From Epiperipatus broadwayi (taxonomy: Eukaryota > Onychophora > Udeonychophora > Euonychophora > Peripatidae), in the NCBI GenBank assembly GCA_028023455.1, contig JAQFVV010012394.1, forward strand, positions 19,362,353 through 19,426,352: a stretch of 64,000 nt of DNA, read 5' to 3'. Positions 1-13,315 of this stretch are shown piece after piece. Numbering within the stretch: position 1 is the stretch's first letter; the number at the start of each line of letters is the position of its first letter. Below the pieces are notes generated by a model, which was not told the origin of the DNA, made no database searches, and saw only the letters and a program-made list of their open reading frames with translations. The translations under genes were made by a program, and so were the position numbers.

Positions 1-1183
1 GCATCATTAAATCTGTTAACTTGGTGTTCATTGTTAATATAAGAACAGTAATTTTCCAAATTGATTGTAAAATGTGTTAAGTTAAGAGATGGAATACGCT
101 TATAAATTCTAGAAGTAACTTAGTCTTGCTGGACTAATTTAAAATGTTTCCTATTTCATATTTTTAGCTAACATTTCAGAATTAGGATTTGAAAGCAAAT
201 ACAATTGACTTCAGTCAGATGTGATCTTTAAAAATCTCAGTGAGATGTAATGAGATTGTCAGAGATATGGTTTCAGGTAGTTTAAATGCTGCAATTGTTT
301 AATAATGAATTATTATGACAATAGATATTTATTATAAAATTTGAGTGAAATATAATATATACACATTTATGATCTTAAAAGGAATTGGGAGTTGTATATT
401 GTGCAAAAATGGGTGATGCTATAAAGAAGAGATTATTTATTAACAATGAATTAAGTTAGGGGTTGAGATTTAACAGCCATTTGGTTAAGGTCACTATAAG
501 CTTTAGGGAGGACTTGCTAAAATGACATTAAAGTTGCTCATATGTATACCATTATCAGAAATTTGAAGGACTTCTTATTGGGCAAAGTACTGTACAAAAA
601 CTAATTTTTTAGTTGATAAATTATTAATGCAAGTTCAAATAATAAGAAAATTATTAAGGAATTCATGATAATGTTTCTTATACTCTAGCTTTTGTTTTAG
701 AGAGAGTTTCAATTATTAATATTGCTACTCTTATAATGTTTGCTTGAATATGCTTTTCACTTAATTTTTTTTTTTAAGTATGGAAGACATTGTGTAGTTA
801 TGATGGATCTTAGTCTGTTGAATGTATATATATATGAGGAATACATTATTTATAATATATAAATATTAGGGAAGAGAGTTAATAAGAAGAAAAATAATTT
901 TAATTTATGTAAATAGCTAAAAATATTTTCTTTATAAATGTTAGTAGTAATTTATACTGCATATAAATAAAGTTTAAAGTTAATAAATTATATTTTTTAA
1001 TTATAACCTCAAATTTGTAATTTATAAATATATATCACTTGATTAATATTTAGTATTACTGTTTATTTTAATAGTGACGGTTATAATTTCAGATTATTGT
1101 TGAATTCAAACATTATTGAAAATTGTACGATTTATGTAGTTTCTTTTTTCATCTTTATATATTTGAGGATGTGTTTTTTAAAG
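1..1183. other. AT-rich non-coding stretch, presumed intron
   Basis: No supported gene. A 3' splice-like site ends at 700 (T-rich tract then TTTTAG) and opens a short frame, but the only nearby donor is poor, so I do not call an exon. Simple T runs and TA-rich segments make up the rest. Confidence 0.4.
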
Positions 1184-1280
1184 TGTCAAGAGACCAATCT
1201 AAGTATTTCCAATTATGACAAAGTTATGAAGTTCAATTATCATTCTGACTTCCATGACATGGTACCTAAATGTCTCCAAG
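1184..1280 (+). CDS. Candidate internal exon A of a plus-strand gene
   Basis: A 97-nt block follows a T-rich 3' splice site (GTTTTTTAAAG) and ends in a near-consensus donor, CAAG/GTATGAG. It reads 32 codons plus one base, including SNYDKVMKFNYHSDFHDMV and then PKCLQ. Its base composition is clearly less AT-rich than its flanks. The same frame stays open upstream to another AG at 1092, which would add a hydrophobic stretch, so the exon start is uncertain. It leaves phase 1, so it cannot join the block at 9098 directly; a 14-nt candidate at 7515 would fix the phase. I do not recognise the family with confidence. The residues are amphipathic, as in a helical repeat protein. It could also be a chance open frame or a repeat fragment. 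Confidence 0.4.
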
Positions 1281-4204
1281 GTATGAGATACCTTGTTCAG
1301 TTCGGATGGGAATAATACAGGTAGGTCATATAAAAGTAAACTTTTTTTTTTTTCCATTTATAACCAAAGATTGCAGTTTTGTTTTTTATGAAGTATATTA
1401 TTAACTAACAGGGTCTGCTGTATTTGTCCAAGTTTTATATAGATCTGCAATGGTTTTGCCTATTAAAATTTTTATCAAGATTGGATACTTGTTAATTTTA
1501 TATTGAGAGACAGTGTGTAGACAGTGTGTCTGTAAGTATATGAAGCACAACATGTCACAACTTTTTTTTTATTTTTAAGTAAAAATTGTATTACAATTAC
1601 ATTTAGATAATTATTTACATATTGTTATGTTTTAATAATCCCATCTTTTCAACTTGAAATTTTTCTTCCATTTTGAAGCTTTTGCTAGACAAACAGTTCT
1701 TTCTTGGCTGAAGAAAAATAATCATATTATAGTGTTTAATTTTTTGGTTATCGATTTAACAAAATCTTTTTGTTTTTTATTAAATCACTATAAATGTGTG
1801 AAAGACAAAATGGCATTTTTTTTTTGACTGTTTGTAAGTTTTAGCTCTTTTAATTTATCCAATTAAGAACTAAATATCTTATAAATTATAAATTACTAAA
1901 TATTAGCGTTGGAAGCAAGTTTTGATTGGAAACGAAGGATCATTGGTAGAAGGGATTTTTATGAAGAGACATTTTGTCAAGAATTAAAAGCAAATTTATT
2001 GTTTGAATTTTAGATCTTGGTTTTTTTTTTTTTAAATAATAGCATTTTTTTTTAGTATTTTTTTTCACATTAACATTTATTTTACTATTACTTTTACTGA
2101 TGTTTTTTTTTAAAACAGTTGAAATATCTTTGAGAAGAGCTTTCAGCAACATTAGATTTTAATGCAATTGGATTTACAAAAATTAATGTAATAATTTTTT
2201 TGTTTCATTACATACACATTAAAATTTAAAGTTTGTATTATATTTATAAATATGTGCAGAGTTTTGCAATGGTTTGGAATAATAAAATTGCTAATTTTTT
2301 ATTAAATCAGAATCTCCACTTTGCATGGTGTCATTTTTAGTAGATTAGCACCATTTATCCATACAAATTGAACAGATACTAATTTATAATATTGGATTGT
2401 TGCAAATAATAAATTTAACTTTTAAATACAAAGGCTATCATTTGTTGTTTTTTTTTGTTTAAGATAGTAAAAAATAACCTTTGTAAATTTGAGTTTATAT
2501 TCATTTTTTTTTTTAAGGAACTACAAAAACAAAATTTATCTCATATATATAATTCATTAGACAAATAGTTTATTTTTTGATTATTGCAAACATCTCCATA
2601 TAAATTAGTTTGCATTGGATTTCATTTGTTAGAATTATTGTATAAATATGACGAAGAACAATTAGATAGCAATAATAATAATAATTATTTATCCTTCGTC
2701 ACAACAAATAAATCCAAACGTAGCATAATGGATACTTATTAATGAATATTCTAATTAAAGCTATAATAGTAACTGTTTTGTATTCTTTGTATGAGGAATG
2801 TAGAACTTTTTTTCTGCCAACAGTCATTTGGATATTTATACAAAATTATTTACTTAAAAATTAACCTATATTTCATCAAAATTTAATTATTTTACCCCTA
2901 ATCATTAGGGGTAAACTAACTTTTTAAATGGTAGGCGAATTTCAACTTTCCCTTTTTAAAAAAGGCTATAATTTTTTTATGAATTAAAAATAAAATAATG
3001 TCATTATTATTAAGATAGTTCCACATTTAATGACAATTTTTACAATTCTTTTTATGTTCTGGCTAGATTAATTATACAGCAGCTAAGATATGCTCTCTTA
3101 TATAAATGCTCCTTCAGAAAAGGGTTTAGATTTTTTTTTTTAAATAATGTAACTTGCTTTCACAGAATTGTCAGATTTGTTTTCTACTTTTTTATGAAAT
3201 ATGCCAGCCACTTGATGAATCTTTTTTTCTAGTTTTTATTTTAATATTTCTTTTTCCCTCAACAATTTTGTTGTAATCAGAATGGTCTGGTAAATAGTGC
3301 CTCTTAATATTGTTATTCTTTATTAACTGAAATATTTTCCAGACATATTAGGCAAAAAAAATATGCTTAGGTCCATTTATTTTAAAATGTGCAATTTTCT
3401 GTATCAATTTTTTTTATCTTAATCGATATAACAATCCCAATAAAAAAAATTAAGTGCAAAATAATAATAATAAAGCAAAATAAAATTTGACTTTCATTTT
3501 TGCTATTATATATTCGTCTGTGAAAATTACTACAAAAACAAACAAAATGCTGTCAGCATTGTAGATTAAATCCACAGTCAGACCATATATAAATATTTTG
3601 TTGCAGTATTGCATCTTTGATAGAATGAACTAGAATTATTATAAAGGTTGGAGAGAGAAAAAGATGTAGTTGAGAAAATAAATATTTTATTTTACTTACT
3701 CTTTATTCAATATTTGTGCTACACACATGTTTAAATTAGAAGTTTTATATGGGAACATTTTATATATATTTTTGAAAATGTCCACAGACCAGAGGTTTCC
3801 CACTTCTGGTTTATATTTTTATTTAAGGAGTATTAAGAAATAAATCTAGATTACTTTTTTTCCATATTATTAATTCTAATTAACCACAAATATAAAACCT
3901 TTAATGGTGCATGTTTCAACACAATTATAAATTTATAGTACACTGTAAACTATCTTATCATTTTAGAGAAACTATCAATAATTATTCTATTAAAAAATAA
4001 AAATGTGTAATATTTAGAGCACCAAAACTCAATTCTAGTTCATTGTATAACAATACTAAACGTTATTTAATAGCCGTATTCAGATTTTTTTTTAAAGGAA
4101 TCCTCTAGCTTTTATATTTTCATAGTTTACAATTTTGAAATATAGCTTTTTTATTAAAATCTTATTTTACAATAAGTTTCATAGAATACACTTTGGTGCT
4201 TAAC
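1281..4204. other. Repeat-poor AT-rich stretch
   Basis: No gene supported. It holds poly(T) tracts, a small hairpin with GACGAAG/CTTCGTC stems at 2650 and 2694, and an AG-terminated T-rich site near 2516 that opens only a 16-codon frame with a weak donor. Confidence 0.5.
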
Positions 4205-4399
4205 TCATTAACATCATCAGCAAACATTATCACTCCACTGCAGGATGAATGTCTCTCCAAGTTCAATCCATTTTCTCTGCTCTCTAGCTTCTCTTCTCAA
4301 CATCACGCCTGCACATTTTTTTATTTCATCTATCTATCTCACATGTAGTCCCTTTCTGGGCTTATTTAATCTTTTGGAATCCAACTTAAGATTTCAATT

Positions 4400-5790
4400 G
4401 TCCATCTATTATCATCTCTTTAGCAATGTGTCCAGCCCAACTCCACTTTAGTCTTTTAATTCTTTCAACAATGTCAGTAACACTTGTTTGTTCTCTTACC
4501 CATATATTGCATTTTCGATCTCTTCTTGTTATTCTTAACATGCATTTCTTCATACTTCTTTGAGTAGTCTGAAGTCTTTGTATTGTTCTTTTGTTAAGTG
4601 TCTAAAGTCTCAGATCCATAAGTAAAAACTAGTAAAACACATTTATTAAAAATCTTCCTTTTCAAACACATAGGCATATTTCTTTTTAATATTAAGTTAT
4701 TTCTATCAAAAGCATCCAACCATATTTAATTCTATGATTAATTTCATCCATTGTGTTTCCATCTGTAGTAATAATCTGACCAAGATATTTGAGTTAACTT
4801 CTAACTCATCATTATCAATCTTTATTTTTATTTTTTAGAAAAATCCATTGAACATTACTTTAATCTTTTTAATATTTATCTTTAGTTCTACTTTCTTACT
4901 TTCATCTGATAACTCTTGCAACATTTCCTGAAGCTCTGAAGCATTATTTGCAAAAACAAGTACATCATCTGCAAAATCTAGATGACTTAAATAATCTCCA
5001 TACTTTTATTCCTTTAGCTTCCAATTTTAATCCACAAAATACTTTTTGCAGCACTGCTGTGAAAAGTTTTGGAGATGAGGGGTCACCCTGTTTTACATTC
5101 TTCTCAATGTTTATCTTCCTAGTATCATTATGTAATCTAATTGTTGCTCTTGCATTTTTATAAATATTCTTCAGAATATCACAATATTCTGGGTCTATAC
5201 CTTGATGATCCAATGCTTTAATCACTGAATTCCTTATAGGATCAAATGCCTTTCCATAATCTACAAATCCAAAGCATAATGGCAACTTATATACATTGGA
5301 CCTTTCTATAACTTCTCTCAATATTTGGATATTATCCACTGTACTATAACTACTTTTAAATCCAGCTTGTTCTTTTGGTTAATTGAAATCCAAAATTCTC
5401 TGCAGATGAATTGTAATTATCTTGGTAAAAATTTTGTATAAAACTGATAAAAGATTGATAGGTAGGTAATTTCTAATATCTTCTTTATCACCTTTTTAAA
5501 TTATTAATACTGCATTCTTCCAGTCATCTGGTACATCTTTATCATTTAGTCATTAGGTATATAACTTTGCCATAATTTTTCCTATTTCTTCACCTGCTTC
5601 TTTTAAGATATTGATGATAATTCCATCATTACCTGGAGCTTCTCCCATCTTTATAAATTTAATTGCATGTCTCACTTCTTCATTTAAAATCCTGGTCAAT
5701 TCAGAAGATATAATAGTTGTAGGAGATACTTGTTCTTTATTGCTATATAATTCTTGATAGAACTCTTCTACCCATTTCATGATGTCTTCT
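4400..5790 (-). pseudogene. RTE reverse transcriptase domain, broken
   Basis: The RT would copy the element RNA at the nicked target. The N-terminal part (5553-5780) has APGNDGIIINILKEAGEEI, the usual fingers motif. The palm part (4965-5339) has LCFGFVDYGKAFD, then NVKQGDPSSPKLFTAVL (the GVRQGDPLSP block). FADDVLVFAN, the catalytic FADD, lies at about 4964-4975 in a shifted frame. After FADD the thumb region decays rapidly (INIKKIKVMFN). Family placement rests on these motifs and on the EN-RT layout; no alignment was run. Confidence 0.8.
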
Positions 5791-6269
5791 CTCTTTTTAG
5801 TAATAATTCCATTTTTTTTTATTGCATATATAAGTTTCCTACCAGTATCAAAATGTTGTTTTACACTTTTGAGACTTTTATTCTCTTCTATAGCTTTTCT
5901 TGCTAGTTCACAATTATACTTTCTTATATCATTATCAAGTCTATTTTTGCATCATTTTACAATATTCGAGTTATTCAATCCTTAATGCATCATTTTTATA
6001 TATTTTTATATTCTTTCTTTTTTTCATAAATTCTCTAGTCTTATTACAAATTTTATTGGCCAATTACTGCTTTTTTTTACAAGCTATCTTTGTTGCAGTT
6101 TTTAAAAGTGTATTAGTCATTTTCCTGTTAATTTCATCAAATCTGAATAATGTTCAAAATCTACTAATATCTGAAAACAGTTTGCAAGTCCTAATTTAAA
6201 TTCATTAGAATGTTTCTGAACTTTAGGAATATCAACTGTAAATATTGTTTTTTTTAATAGTTTTTGTCT

Positions 6270-6990
6270 CTAGTTTTGCATTAATATGTATCTTACATCT
6301 GTGTTGAATTTATTAAGAGTATTACAATCTTGAAATAAGTATTTTCTGTTAGTCAAAATATAATCCAATTCTGCTGTACCTTCATTTGGCTGCTTCCATG
6401 TCCATTTCCTTTTAACATTTTTCTCAAAAAAATACATAATATAAAGTTGTTGTTTTTTTTTTTGTAAACACCACAAGTCCATGTCCTCTCATTTCTATTA
6501 CCATAAACAAATTTACCTTAAAATCTCCCATAACAATTTTAAAACATTGTTTAGCGTGATCAAAAGCCTTTTGTACATCCATATAAAAATTCTCTACTAC
6601 TTCATAAGTATGAAAATTTGTTGGAACATAAACTTGAATTATCTGCATTTGGTTTCTGCTATTAAGATGAAAAACTAATCTTGCCACTCTATCCGATACA
6701 TCATCAATCTCCACAGTGTTGTTCTTTCACTTTTTATTTATAATGATTTCTACCCCACTTGTACTTCCAATATTTGTGCTTTTGTAGTAGTGTACATGCG
6801 ACTTTTTAAATCAATTGTCTCTTCAGTTTTTTTTCCAACTTCACAAAATCCAATAATATACTATTTAATACAAGGCAGCTCTTCTTCCAGTTCTTGCAAT
6901 CTTTTTTCACTTGAAAGTGATCTGCAATGTAAGTACCTAAATAAAAGGTCATCAGCAAATGGCAGCCTGGGTTGGTAACTTTACAGCACT
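6270..6990 (-). pseudogene. RTE endonuclease domain, broken
   Basis: This is the N-terminal AP-endonuclease-like domain that nicks target DNA for RTE retrotransposition. Visible pieces in order are LQELEEELPCIK, a DIIGFCEVGKK-type block, QMQIIQVYVPTNFHTYE (the conserved QVYAPT region), IVMGDFKVN (GDFN, with Asn replaced by Lys), and ELDYILTNRK (the LDYIL region before the final SDH motif). The pieces fall in at least three frames with stops between. The GDFN to GDFK change and the frameshifts indicate loss of function. Confidence 0.75.
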
Positions 6991-7225
6991 GGGGAATAGA
7001 TGTATTATTTGTGTCATGATTATAAATATCTATTAGAAAAAAAATTGTTCATTCTCACACACATTCATTCTGTCTTATCAGACAACTGAGAAGAAAGACT
7101 ATGATGTTTCTTGATCTTATAAAAAGGCTAATAAAACTCACCATGCTGACTAATGTGTGTTGGTGTATTCGTGTATTATGCTGCAATGACAAGAACATAT
7201 GGAGTGGACATTAGAAATTCGCCCT

Positions 7226-9097
7226 GCTTGGGAATTTATCAATTGACAGTATTTAAGATATTTTGTCTGCAATACAATAACAATAAATGTATAAATTCAT
7301 TGCCTTAACAATAATTAGTGCTTTAGCCTCCATGTACATAACTTAGAGCCAAATTTTTTATACTTATTTTAATCCACAACCAATCCAGTATTATTGATGA
7401 TTGGATATCCAAAATGAAATTTACTAAATTCACTTCATTTTGAAAGAAAGAAATAGCATTGGAATGAAAACATCGTAACTTAGTAAGATTATTGTTTTTG
7501 TATTCTTGGTTTAGACATAGTGGAGATAGTAATAATTACAGCTAGCTGATTTTCTGATATTACCTTGCCTGCTGTAAAGATATTAATGGCCTTAAATATT
7601 TATTACATATCTCATTAATAAAAATACTTTATACTTGCAAAAGATGGGTATTCTTCTCAACCTTTAGTTTTTTTTAAAAAACTAATTGCTCAAAGCATGA
7701 GTATTTATTTAAATTAGATGATGAAAATTATTTAAATTAAAGCATATTTTTTATGATAATGGATCCTAAATTTATTTTGTGTTAATATATTTTAAAAGAG
7801 TAAGAAAGCTACTTCATTAGAAAAATAATATTAACCCATTGGCTATTAATTTATTAAAGACTTTGAACATATCACAATGTTAATTAAAAGAGAAAGCAGC
7901 AAATATATTTAAAAAAGTACTCACAAAATTTAGCCTTGATTGTTTTGACTATATATATTTCATTTTATATATAGCATTAAGAAACTTATACAATTCAATA
8001 TACATTAAAAAAATCTAATTGAAGTTGACTATTTTAATTTGTAGTATTTCTTATAATGTGATAAAGGAAAAGTTTTTAGTACATTGCAATAAAGCATTAA
8101 AAAATTCTTCAGTGATGAGAAGAAAAATTTTTTTGAAAACAACATCTATTGATAATTTTTTATTCAATAATTTATTTAATATACATATTAAAATGTTATT
8201 TAAAACATTAATTAAACAACAAATTTATTATAAAAATAAGACAAACTGTGTTTGCACACATTATACTCTTAATTTTTTAAAGGTAATAGAAATCATGGCT
8301 CATAGCATTGTTGAATGTTTTAGCTAAACATCAACATTTTCCAAGGAATTATAGAAAATATAACTTTAATTGACTTGTGTGTATGTGCTTGCAAGGATTT
8401 TGTAATTTATGATTCCATTAAACAATGTTTTATTAGCCAATGGATAATCATTCCTGACAACATGGTACATTATTTTTAAAAGTAATGTTTGTGGGGGTTT
8501 TATTTTTCATAATTGTTTCAGTTATTGTTTTTAAATATTTAGTTAAAAAATTATAATAAAAATAAATGATATTGTCAATTGCTCTTAAGTCTGTCATCAT
8601 TATCATCAGTAGTAGCCATTTTTTAAAGAGGCGTGGCTATTCAAACTAAGGAAAAATAAATAAATTGAAGATAAAGGTGAGTTTTGCAATAACTTTGCAA
8701 ATTATAATATTTATATGTATTTAAAATTCTTTAGGCCATTTGACATCTTACAATGTGGTTTTTTAATTTAGGCTGCAAACTTTTTTTTTTTCCTGAAATA
8801 CTTCAATATTATTTCAATATTGAAAGGCTGATCTTTGAATGTAATATTATGTCTAATGATAACTGTTCATTATATTTTATTGTCAATCATAAGCTTTTTT
8901 GCATGTAATCAATATTTTACTTGATTTTAAATAGTTTTTGAGATAATTTTTATAACATAAATTTACTCTCTCACAAATAATCTTTCTTAAGTGTAGTTTA
9001 AAATACTTTATTTGAGTAGGTTGTTACTATTCATTTATTTTGCATGCCCAATTCATTGAATATGTATCTTATAATTTTTCTTTAAAGAATATTACAG
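7226..9097. other. AT-rich stretch with one possible mini-exon
   Basis: No robust gene. Near 8587 a GTCATCATTATCATC tract next to GTAGCCATTTT resembles the microsatellite-like 3' end of a LINE, but no coding part is attached. A long open frame at 8019-8327 is composed almost entirely of AT-rich codons and is probably chance. Confidence 0.4.
7515..7528 (+). CDS. Possible 14-nt mini-exon A'
   Basis: A T-rich tract ending TTGGTTTAG is followed by 14 n and a GTAATA donor. It would read DIVEI when joined between exons A and B, changing phase 1 to phase 0 exactly as required. So short a block cannot be established from sequence alone; it is included because it is the only piece I found that makes A and B compatible. 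Confidence 0.15.
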
Positions 9098-9205
9098 AGC
9101 ATGCATCCTGGAATGAAAATTTTCCAGGCTTTTTATAGTTACATCAACAGGAATTTCAAGTCGGACTTTTATATGTTGAGTTGGCAAAATATCAATCAGT
9201 TTTAT
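9098..9205 (+). CDS. Candidate internal exon B of a plus-strand gene
   Basis: A 108-nt block, exactly 36 codons, follows a good 3' splice site (TTTTTCTTTAAAGAATATTACAG with an upstream T-rich run) and ends before GTATTA. Only one of the three frames is open. It reads MHPGMKIFQAFYSYINRN, then FKSDFYMLSWQNINQFY. The composition is distinctly richer in G+C than the surrounding DNA. It looks helical and soluble. The order and spacing of IFQAFYSYINRN and QFY recall a conserved stretch of the FANCI solenoid, but this is memory-based and unaligned. The alternative is a fragment of an unrecognised repeat. Confidence 0.4.
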
Positions 9206-9279
9206 GTATTAATTTAATGAGATCATTATATTATTATGGTGACATAATAATCTTTTAACTTGTTAAGTATTGTATGTTG

Positions 9280-11640
9280 CATGTTGGAGATTGTGTTGCA
9301 TACCGATATCCAAGTCTTTTCTTTTTTTTTAAACCGAAAAGCTACCAAGATATTTAAATTGCTTCACATTCTCAAAGTGATAACCATTCAAGCTAAAAAT
9401 AGAGAATTTTTTCCCATTACTGCTGATAAAGCGCTTCAGGTTTTTTGAAGATTAATTACTAAACCAAAGTCTTTAGAGGTTACATTCAAAATATTAAATA
9501 TATTCTGTAGTTCATCTTTTGAGAAAGAAAAATACCATAGTTATCAGCTTTTAATATGTTCAAATTAAAAACTCCACTGACAAAATCTATAGCACATTTT
9601 TTTGCATAAATTTATGAAATTGCTTATAAATTACTTGGAAAACCGTTATAAAAATGGAAAACAAATTAGAGCTATTATGCATCTAGGTTAATATATTAGT
9701 TTTTACTTAAAAAAAACCCGATTTTTCATTGCCAATAAGTATACTTTTTCTAATACTCTCAACAAACACTTCCTCTATACTTTACTGATAACAGCTCAGT
9801 TCAAACATTGCCACAAATCTTAAACTTAATCAAATGCTTTGACAATTTTATAAAAACAATATATAAATCATGCTTTTGTTCTTAACAGTTTTTTTTTTTT
9901 GCATTTGCATTTGCTTGGCAATAAAAACTTTTTAGATACTGTCACACTACCAAGTTTCTTATTATCACTCATTTATGGCAGAAAATATACTACTATTTAA
10001 TAAAATTCTTGAAAGTACTTTGCCTGAAATTGATAATAATGATTTTCTATTATAATTATTGTAGTTTTCAATTCCTTTTATTTTTAAAAATTGGAATTGA
10101 ACATCCTAAAGTTCTTCAAGAATCTATATATTCCTGAAAAATTTCAGTAATATTGAAGCTGTCATATCCCCATCTTATTTTAAAACTTCTTCAGATATCT
10201 TATCAAATTTTTAAGACTGCAAAAGAGCTGTTTTAATTTCTTCAAGCTGAATATTCTAATTTAAATTCATTGATAGAATGGATATATCATTAAAATGTAT
10301 CATCTTAATTTTTGGATCATTATTTGAAGTCGATTAAAAGAGTGCTACTATCTACTGATTTAATTGAATTATGATATTCTTTTTAGATCTGTATGTTGTA
10401 TATAAAAATAAAATAATTGAAATGAAGTAAGCAGCAAATGAGTCACTTTGCAGTTTAATCTACCTGTCTTTTTGAAGTCTTATAAAATTGTGAACTTTTG
10501 TTTCTTTAACTTCCTGTATGACTTATGGAACTACACATTTATTTTATTCTGCCAAGCAGAGAATATTTTTTTTAGGTAAGCCACTGATAATATAAAGCAT
10601 TGTGTAACAGTAGTAAAGTGTGTGGGATGATTTAATATTATATGATAATATATTCATTATCAGAGATTTAGGATTTTTTTTTTTTAAGAGAAACGACACA
10701 TTGTCATTAAGAAAATTCTATACATCAGTAAAGAAACTTAAAAACTATATTGGCAATTTTTAGTACTTAATAGTTATTGGAATTCAGCATGAATAGCAAT
10801 TGCTTCTAAAGAACAAACATTAAATTTTCTATCAATATGTTTGGAAAATAATATTTAATGTACCCATTTTAATCTTGAAGCATAATGATTTAAATTCTGA
10901 TTTTTGATTATAACATAATCTATAATATGTCATTGTTTTGAAAGCATTCAAGTTTTTTTTTATCTATTTTTCTGCCTAAACAAAAGGGTTGTCATAATCA
11001 TGTAATATGCAAAAATTCAATAATAATGTAATGGGTTCATGAAGTATTATTATTTCCAGTAACTTTGAACCCTATTACATCCATTGTTCACTTTTTTTTT
11101 AACATATGCAATAAAGTCTATAAAGAATTCATATTTTAATTTTCTGTGACTCCGAATCTAATACTGGGATGTATGAACCCATAAAATTCGCACAGTTATG
11201 CTTGTGTAAAATAATTTTGAATTTCATTATTCTTTCATTGAAACATTTAAGAAATTCATCAATAGTAGATAAGTTTCTCTCATGAATTCAACACTACATA
11301 TAATCTCACTTCATGTGTCTTTTTAAATAAATTTGTAATCATCCACTCATTAAATTAAATTCTTCTGGAATGCAAGTTTTACTCAGAGAAACTATGTTAA
11401 TTCTAAACTTTGATAGTTCCTTGGTTATAAATTACATCCTAGATTCAGATATAGAAAAATTAATGTGCAAAACCCTGCTTTGGTAGCATTACCATTACTA
11501 GCTTTACAATTTTTTCTTCAGTTTAAAAGTGTAATTGCCATGTTTTCATATTTATAAAGGACAAGATAATTCATAAATTAAGCTGCCAAACATTAAATCA
11601 TTTATCAATTGTAACTTCTTTTAAATATTCTTATTCAAGA
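9280..11640 (-). mobile_element. Old, heavily decayed LINE
   Basis: Minus-strand pieces occur in LINE order. At about 10880-10935 there is a HxxxKxxHIIDYVII pattern, the end-of-endonuclease block seen in many LINEs. Near 9820-9860 lies KIVKAFD, the RT block with the first catalytic Asp. At about 9460-9530 an ELQNIFNILNVTSKDFGL thumb block appears, then a NLNILVAF remnant of FKYLGS. Stops and indels are so dense that no frame survives. It differs from the two RTE copies in sequence. The clade is unresolved. Confidence 0.6.
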
Positions 11641-12130
11641 TCATAGCTAAAAATATCCATTTTGTACCTTTATTGTTTTTTCCAATGTTGGATTCACTAC
11701 TTACTCACTTATATATATTGTACTTGCCCATAAAAAAAAAAAAAATCAGAAATATGTGTGTAGAAGGGAATTTTGATTATGGAAATACAATCCATTTGTC
11801 ATAAAAAAATGCAAAGATTATTGACAATATGAAAGGAATAACGATATTAAGCTGGGATAGTGATTGAAAGCAGCAAAACATCAGCAAGAAAGGAAATTGA
11901 GAGTGCAGAGGAAAAGTGTTAATGCTGTATTGAAAATAAAACAAAATTTCTGATGAACTAACACTTTATCCTGTGAGGCAACATGAGGTACTCTGTGGAA
12001 TACTGTGAATTGACAATGATTATTTGCGATTAACCCTCATTTGATTACTCCTCAGCCTACCATATGTAGGCCTTGTTAATAACCTGAGTTCAGTATTTGA
12101 ACATTTCTATTACTATTGAAATGAATGAAT

Positions 12131-12210
12131 GGCTTAAGGCAAAGCTGCCCACAACATGGCTCGTGGGTCACACTGGTCTGCCTAGAGGTCTTGATTTTTT
12201 GGTATGAAAT
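12131..12210 (+). mobile_element. Single hAT-like terminal sequence
   Basis: The GGCAAAGCTGCCCACAACAT stretch followed by GGCTCGTGGGTCACAC matches the style of hAT MITE ends (CARNGNTGCCCAAC then G-rich repeats). No matching opposite end with an 8-bp duplication was found, so it is either truncated or too diverged. Confidence 0.35.
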
Positions 12211-12778
12211 AATAATTTAAATCCTATGCCTATTAAGTACTTTAATTCTATCACTAATCGACAATCTTGATATTGATATTATTATCTGGTGATTTTACAT
12301 CACTGAATACCCATGTATTTTTCAAATATAAGATGTGTCAAAGAAGTGATCTTCTGCTATTTAGTAAATGAAGCCAAACTATCACAAAGCTCTCTCTAAA
12401 CTGTATATTATAAACAATTATTGTATCTTGTCTACTGTTTCAATAAAGATTTTTATAGACACTATTTTTTTTTTAATTTTATTTTGAAATAACTAATCAT
12501 AGGAATCTTTAATAATTTAATATATGCACTATTTATTTTGTATGCAATTTTTGGATTACTTAAAGTTGGATAGCTTTGGCTTAGGACATTAAGTAAATGG
12601 CTTAATTTTTTTTAATGTTTAAAACTATGCACTATAAAAAAGTTATTTTATTATGGAAGAATTATTACTTTTGCATTTTTATATTTGATATTATTTTACC
12701 TAATATTTTAAATTCGTTTACTAAATGAATTGTTTAAATAATATATTTTTTGTGAGTTTTAATGCTCTCTTTTAACAG

Positions 12779-12838
12779 TTACAATTAGTTTGTGGGTTTT
12801 TGGACAATAAATTTGATATATTTATTGTTTATATAAAG
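12779..12838 (+). CDS. Candidate mini-exon C1
   Basis: A 60-nt block follows a strong 3' splice site (TGCTCTCTTTTAACAG) and ends AAAG/GTTAGT. Only one frame is open, reading LQLVCGFLDNKFDIFIVYIK (20 codons, phase 0 in and out), so it joins exon B directly. Hydrophobic AT-rich codons lower confidence, because such frames arise easily by chance in this DNA. Confidence 0.25.
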
Positions 12839-13268
12839 GTTAGTTATTTTGGAATTTTCTTTTTGTTGAAAAATAAAAATTTCATAGTTTAATTAATGCT
12901 ACAAGTGAAAACTTTTGTCTCATCATACATTTGTGTACTTTTTTAAAATGGTACATATGGTGTTTATTGTCTTATTTGATGTTTTTACTCTCTATTGAAT
13001 AAATTATTCAATAAATAACTTGATAAATATTATTTTTTTTAAAAAATAATAGTTCCACAGAGATTATGCAGTGGCTACCACAGCATTGGAATAAAACTCA
13101 GCACTAACTTTACTTTTGAACTCATGTATTGTATTTTGTTATAAAACTGCTATAATATTTTATATTTTTACTAAAAGAAATATAAATTTGCAGTTTATGT
13201 TATTAAATAGGAATCCATCATAAAATGCAGTGAGCTTTCCATATGGATTTAATTGACTTTATATATAG

Positions 13269-13315
13269 GTTTGCAGAATTGCCTTGGGAAGTTTGTCATT
13301 CACCATTGCCCGGAA
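13269..13315 (+). CDS. Candidate mini-exon C2
   Basis: A 47-nt GC-richer block begins after GACTTTATATATAG and ends before GTATAT. All three frames are open: VCRIALGSLSFTIAR, FAELPWEVCHSPLPG or LQNCLGKFVIHHCPE. The first frame fits after C1 and leaves phase 2, as the next candidate at 30702 needs. The choice of frame is therefore circumstantial. Confidence 0.22.

Larger units (their letters stand above)
4205..7225 (-). mobile_element. RTE-clade LINE, copy 1, near full length but decayed
   Basis: On the minus strand the element reads an AP-type endonuclease (about 6990 to 6270) followed by reverse transcriptase (about 5790 to 4400), the usual RTE order. The right end (about 7225) is set by a shared 5' leader that is also present at 24380-24735 in the second copy. 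The left end runs into a CATCATC-like tract, typical of RTE 3' ends. Many stops and frameshifts interrupt both domains, so it is not active. It sits inside what I read as an intron of a plus-strand gene, in antisense orientation. Confidence 0.8.
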
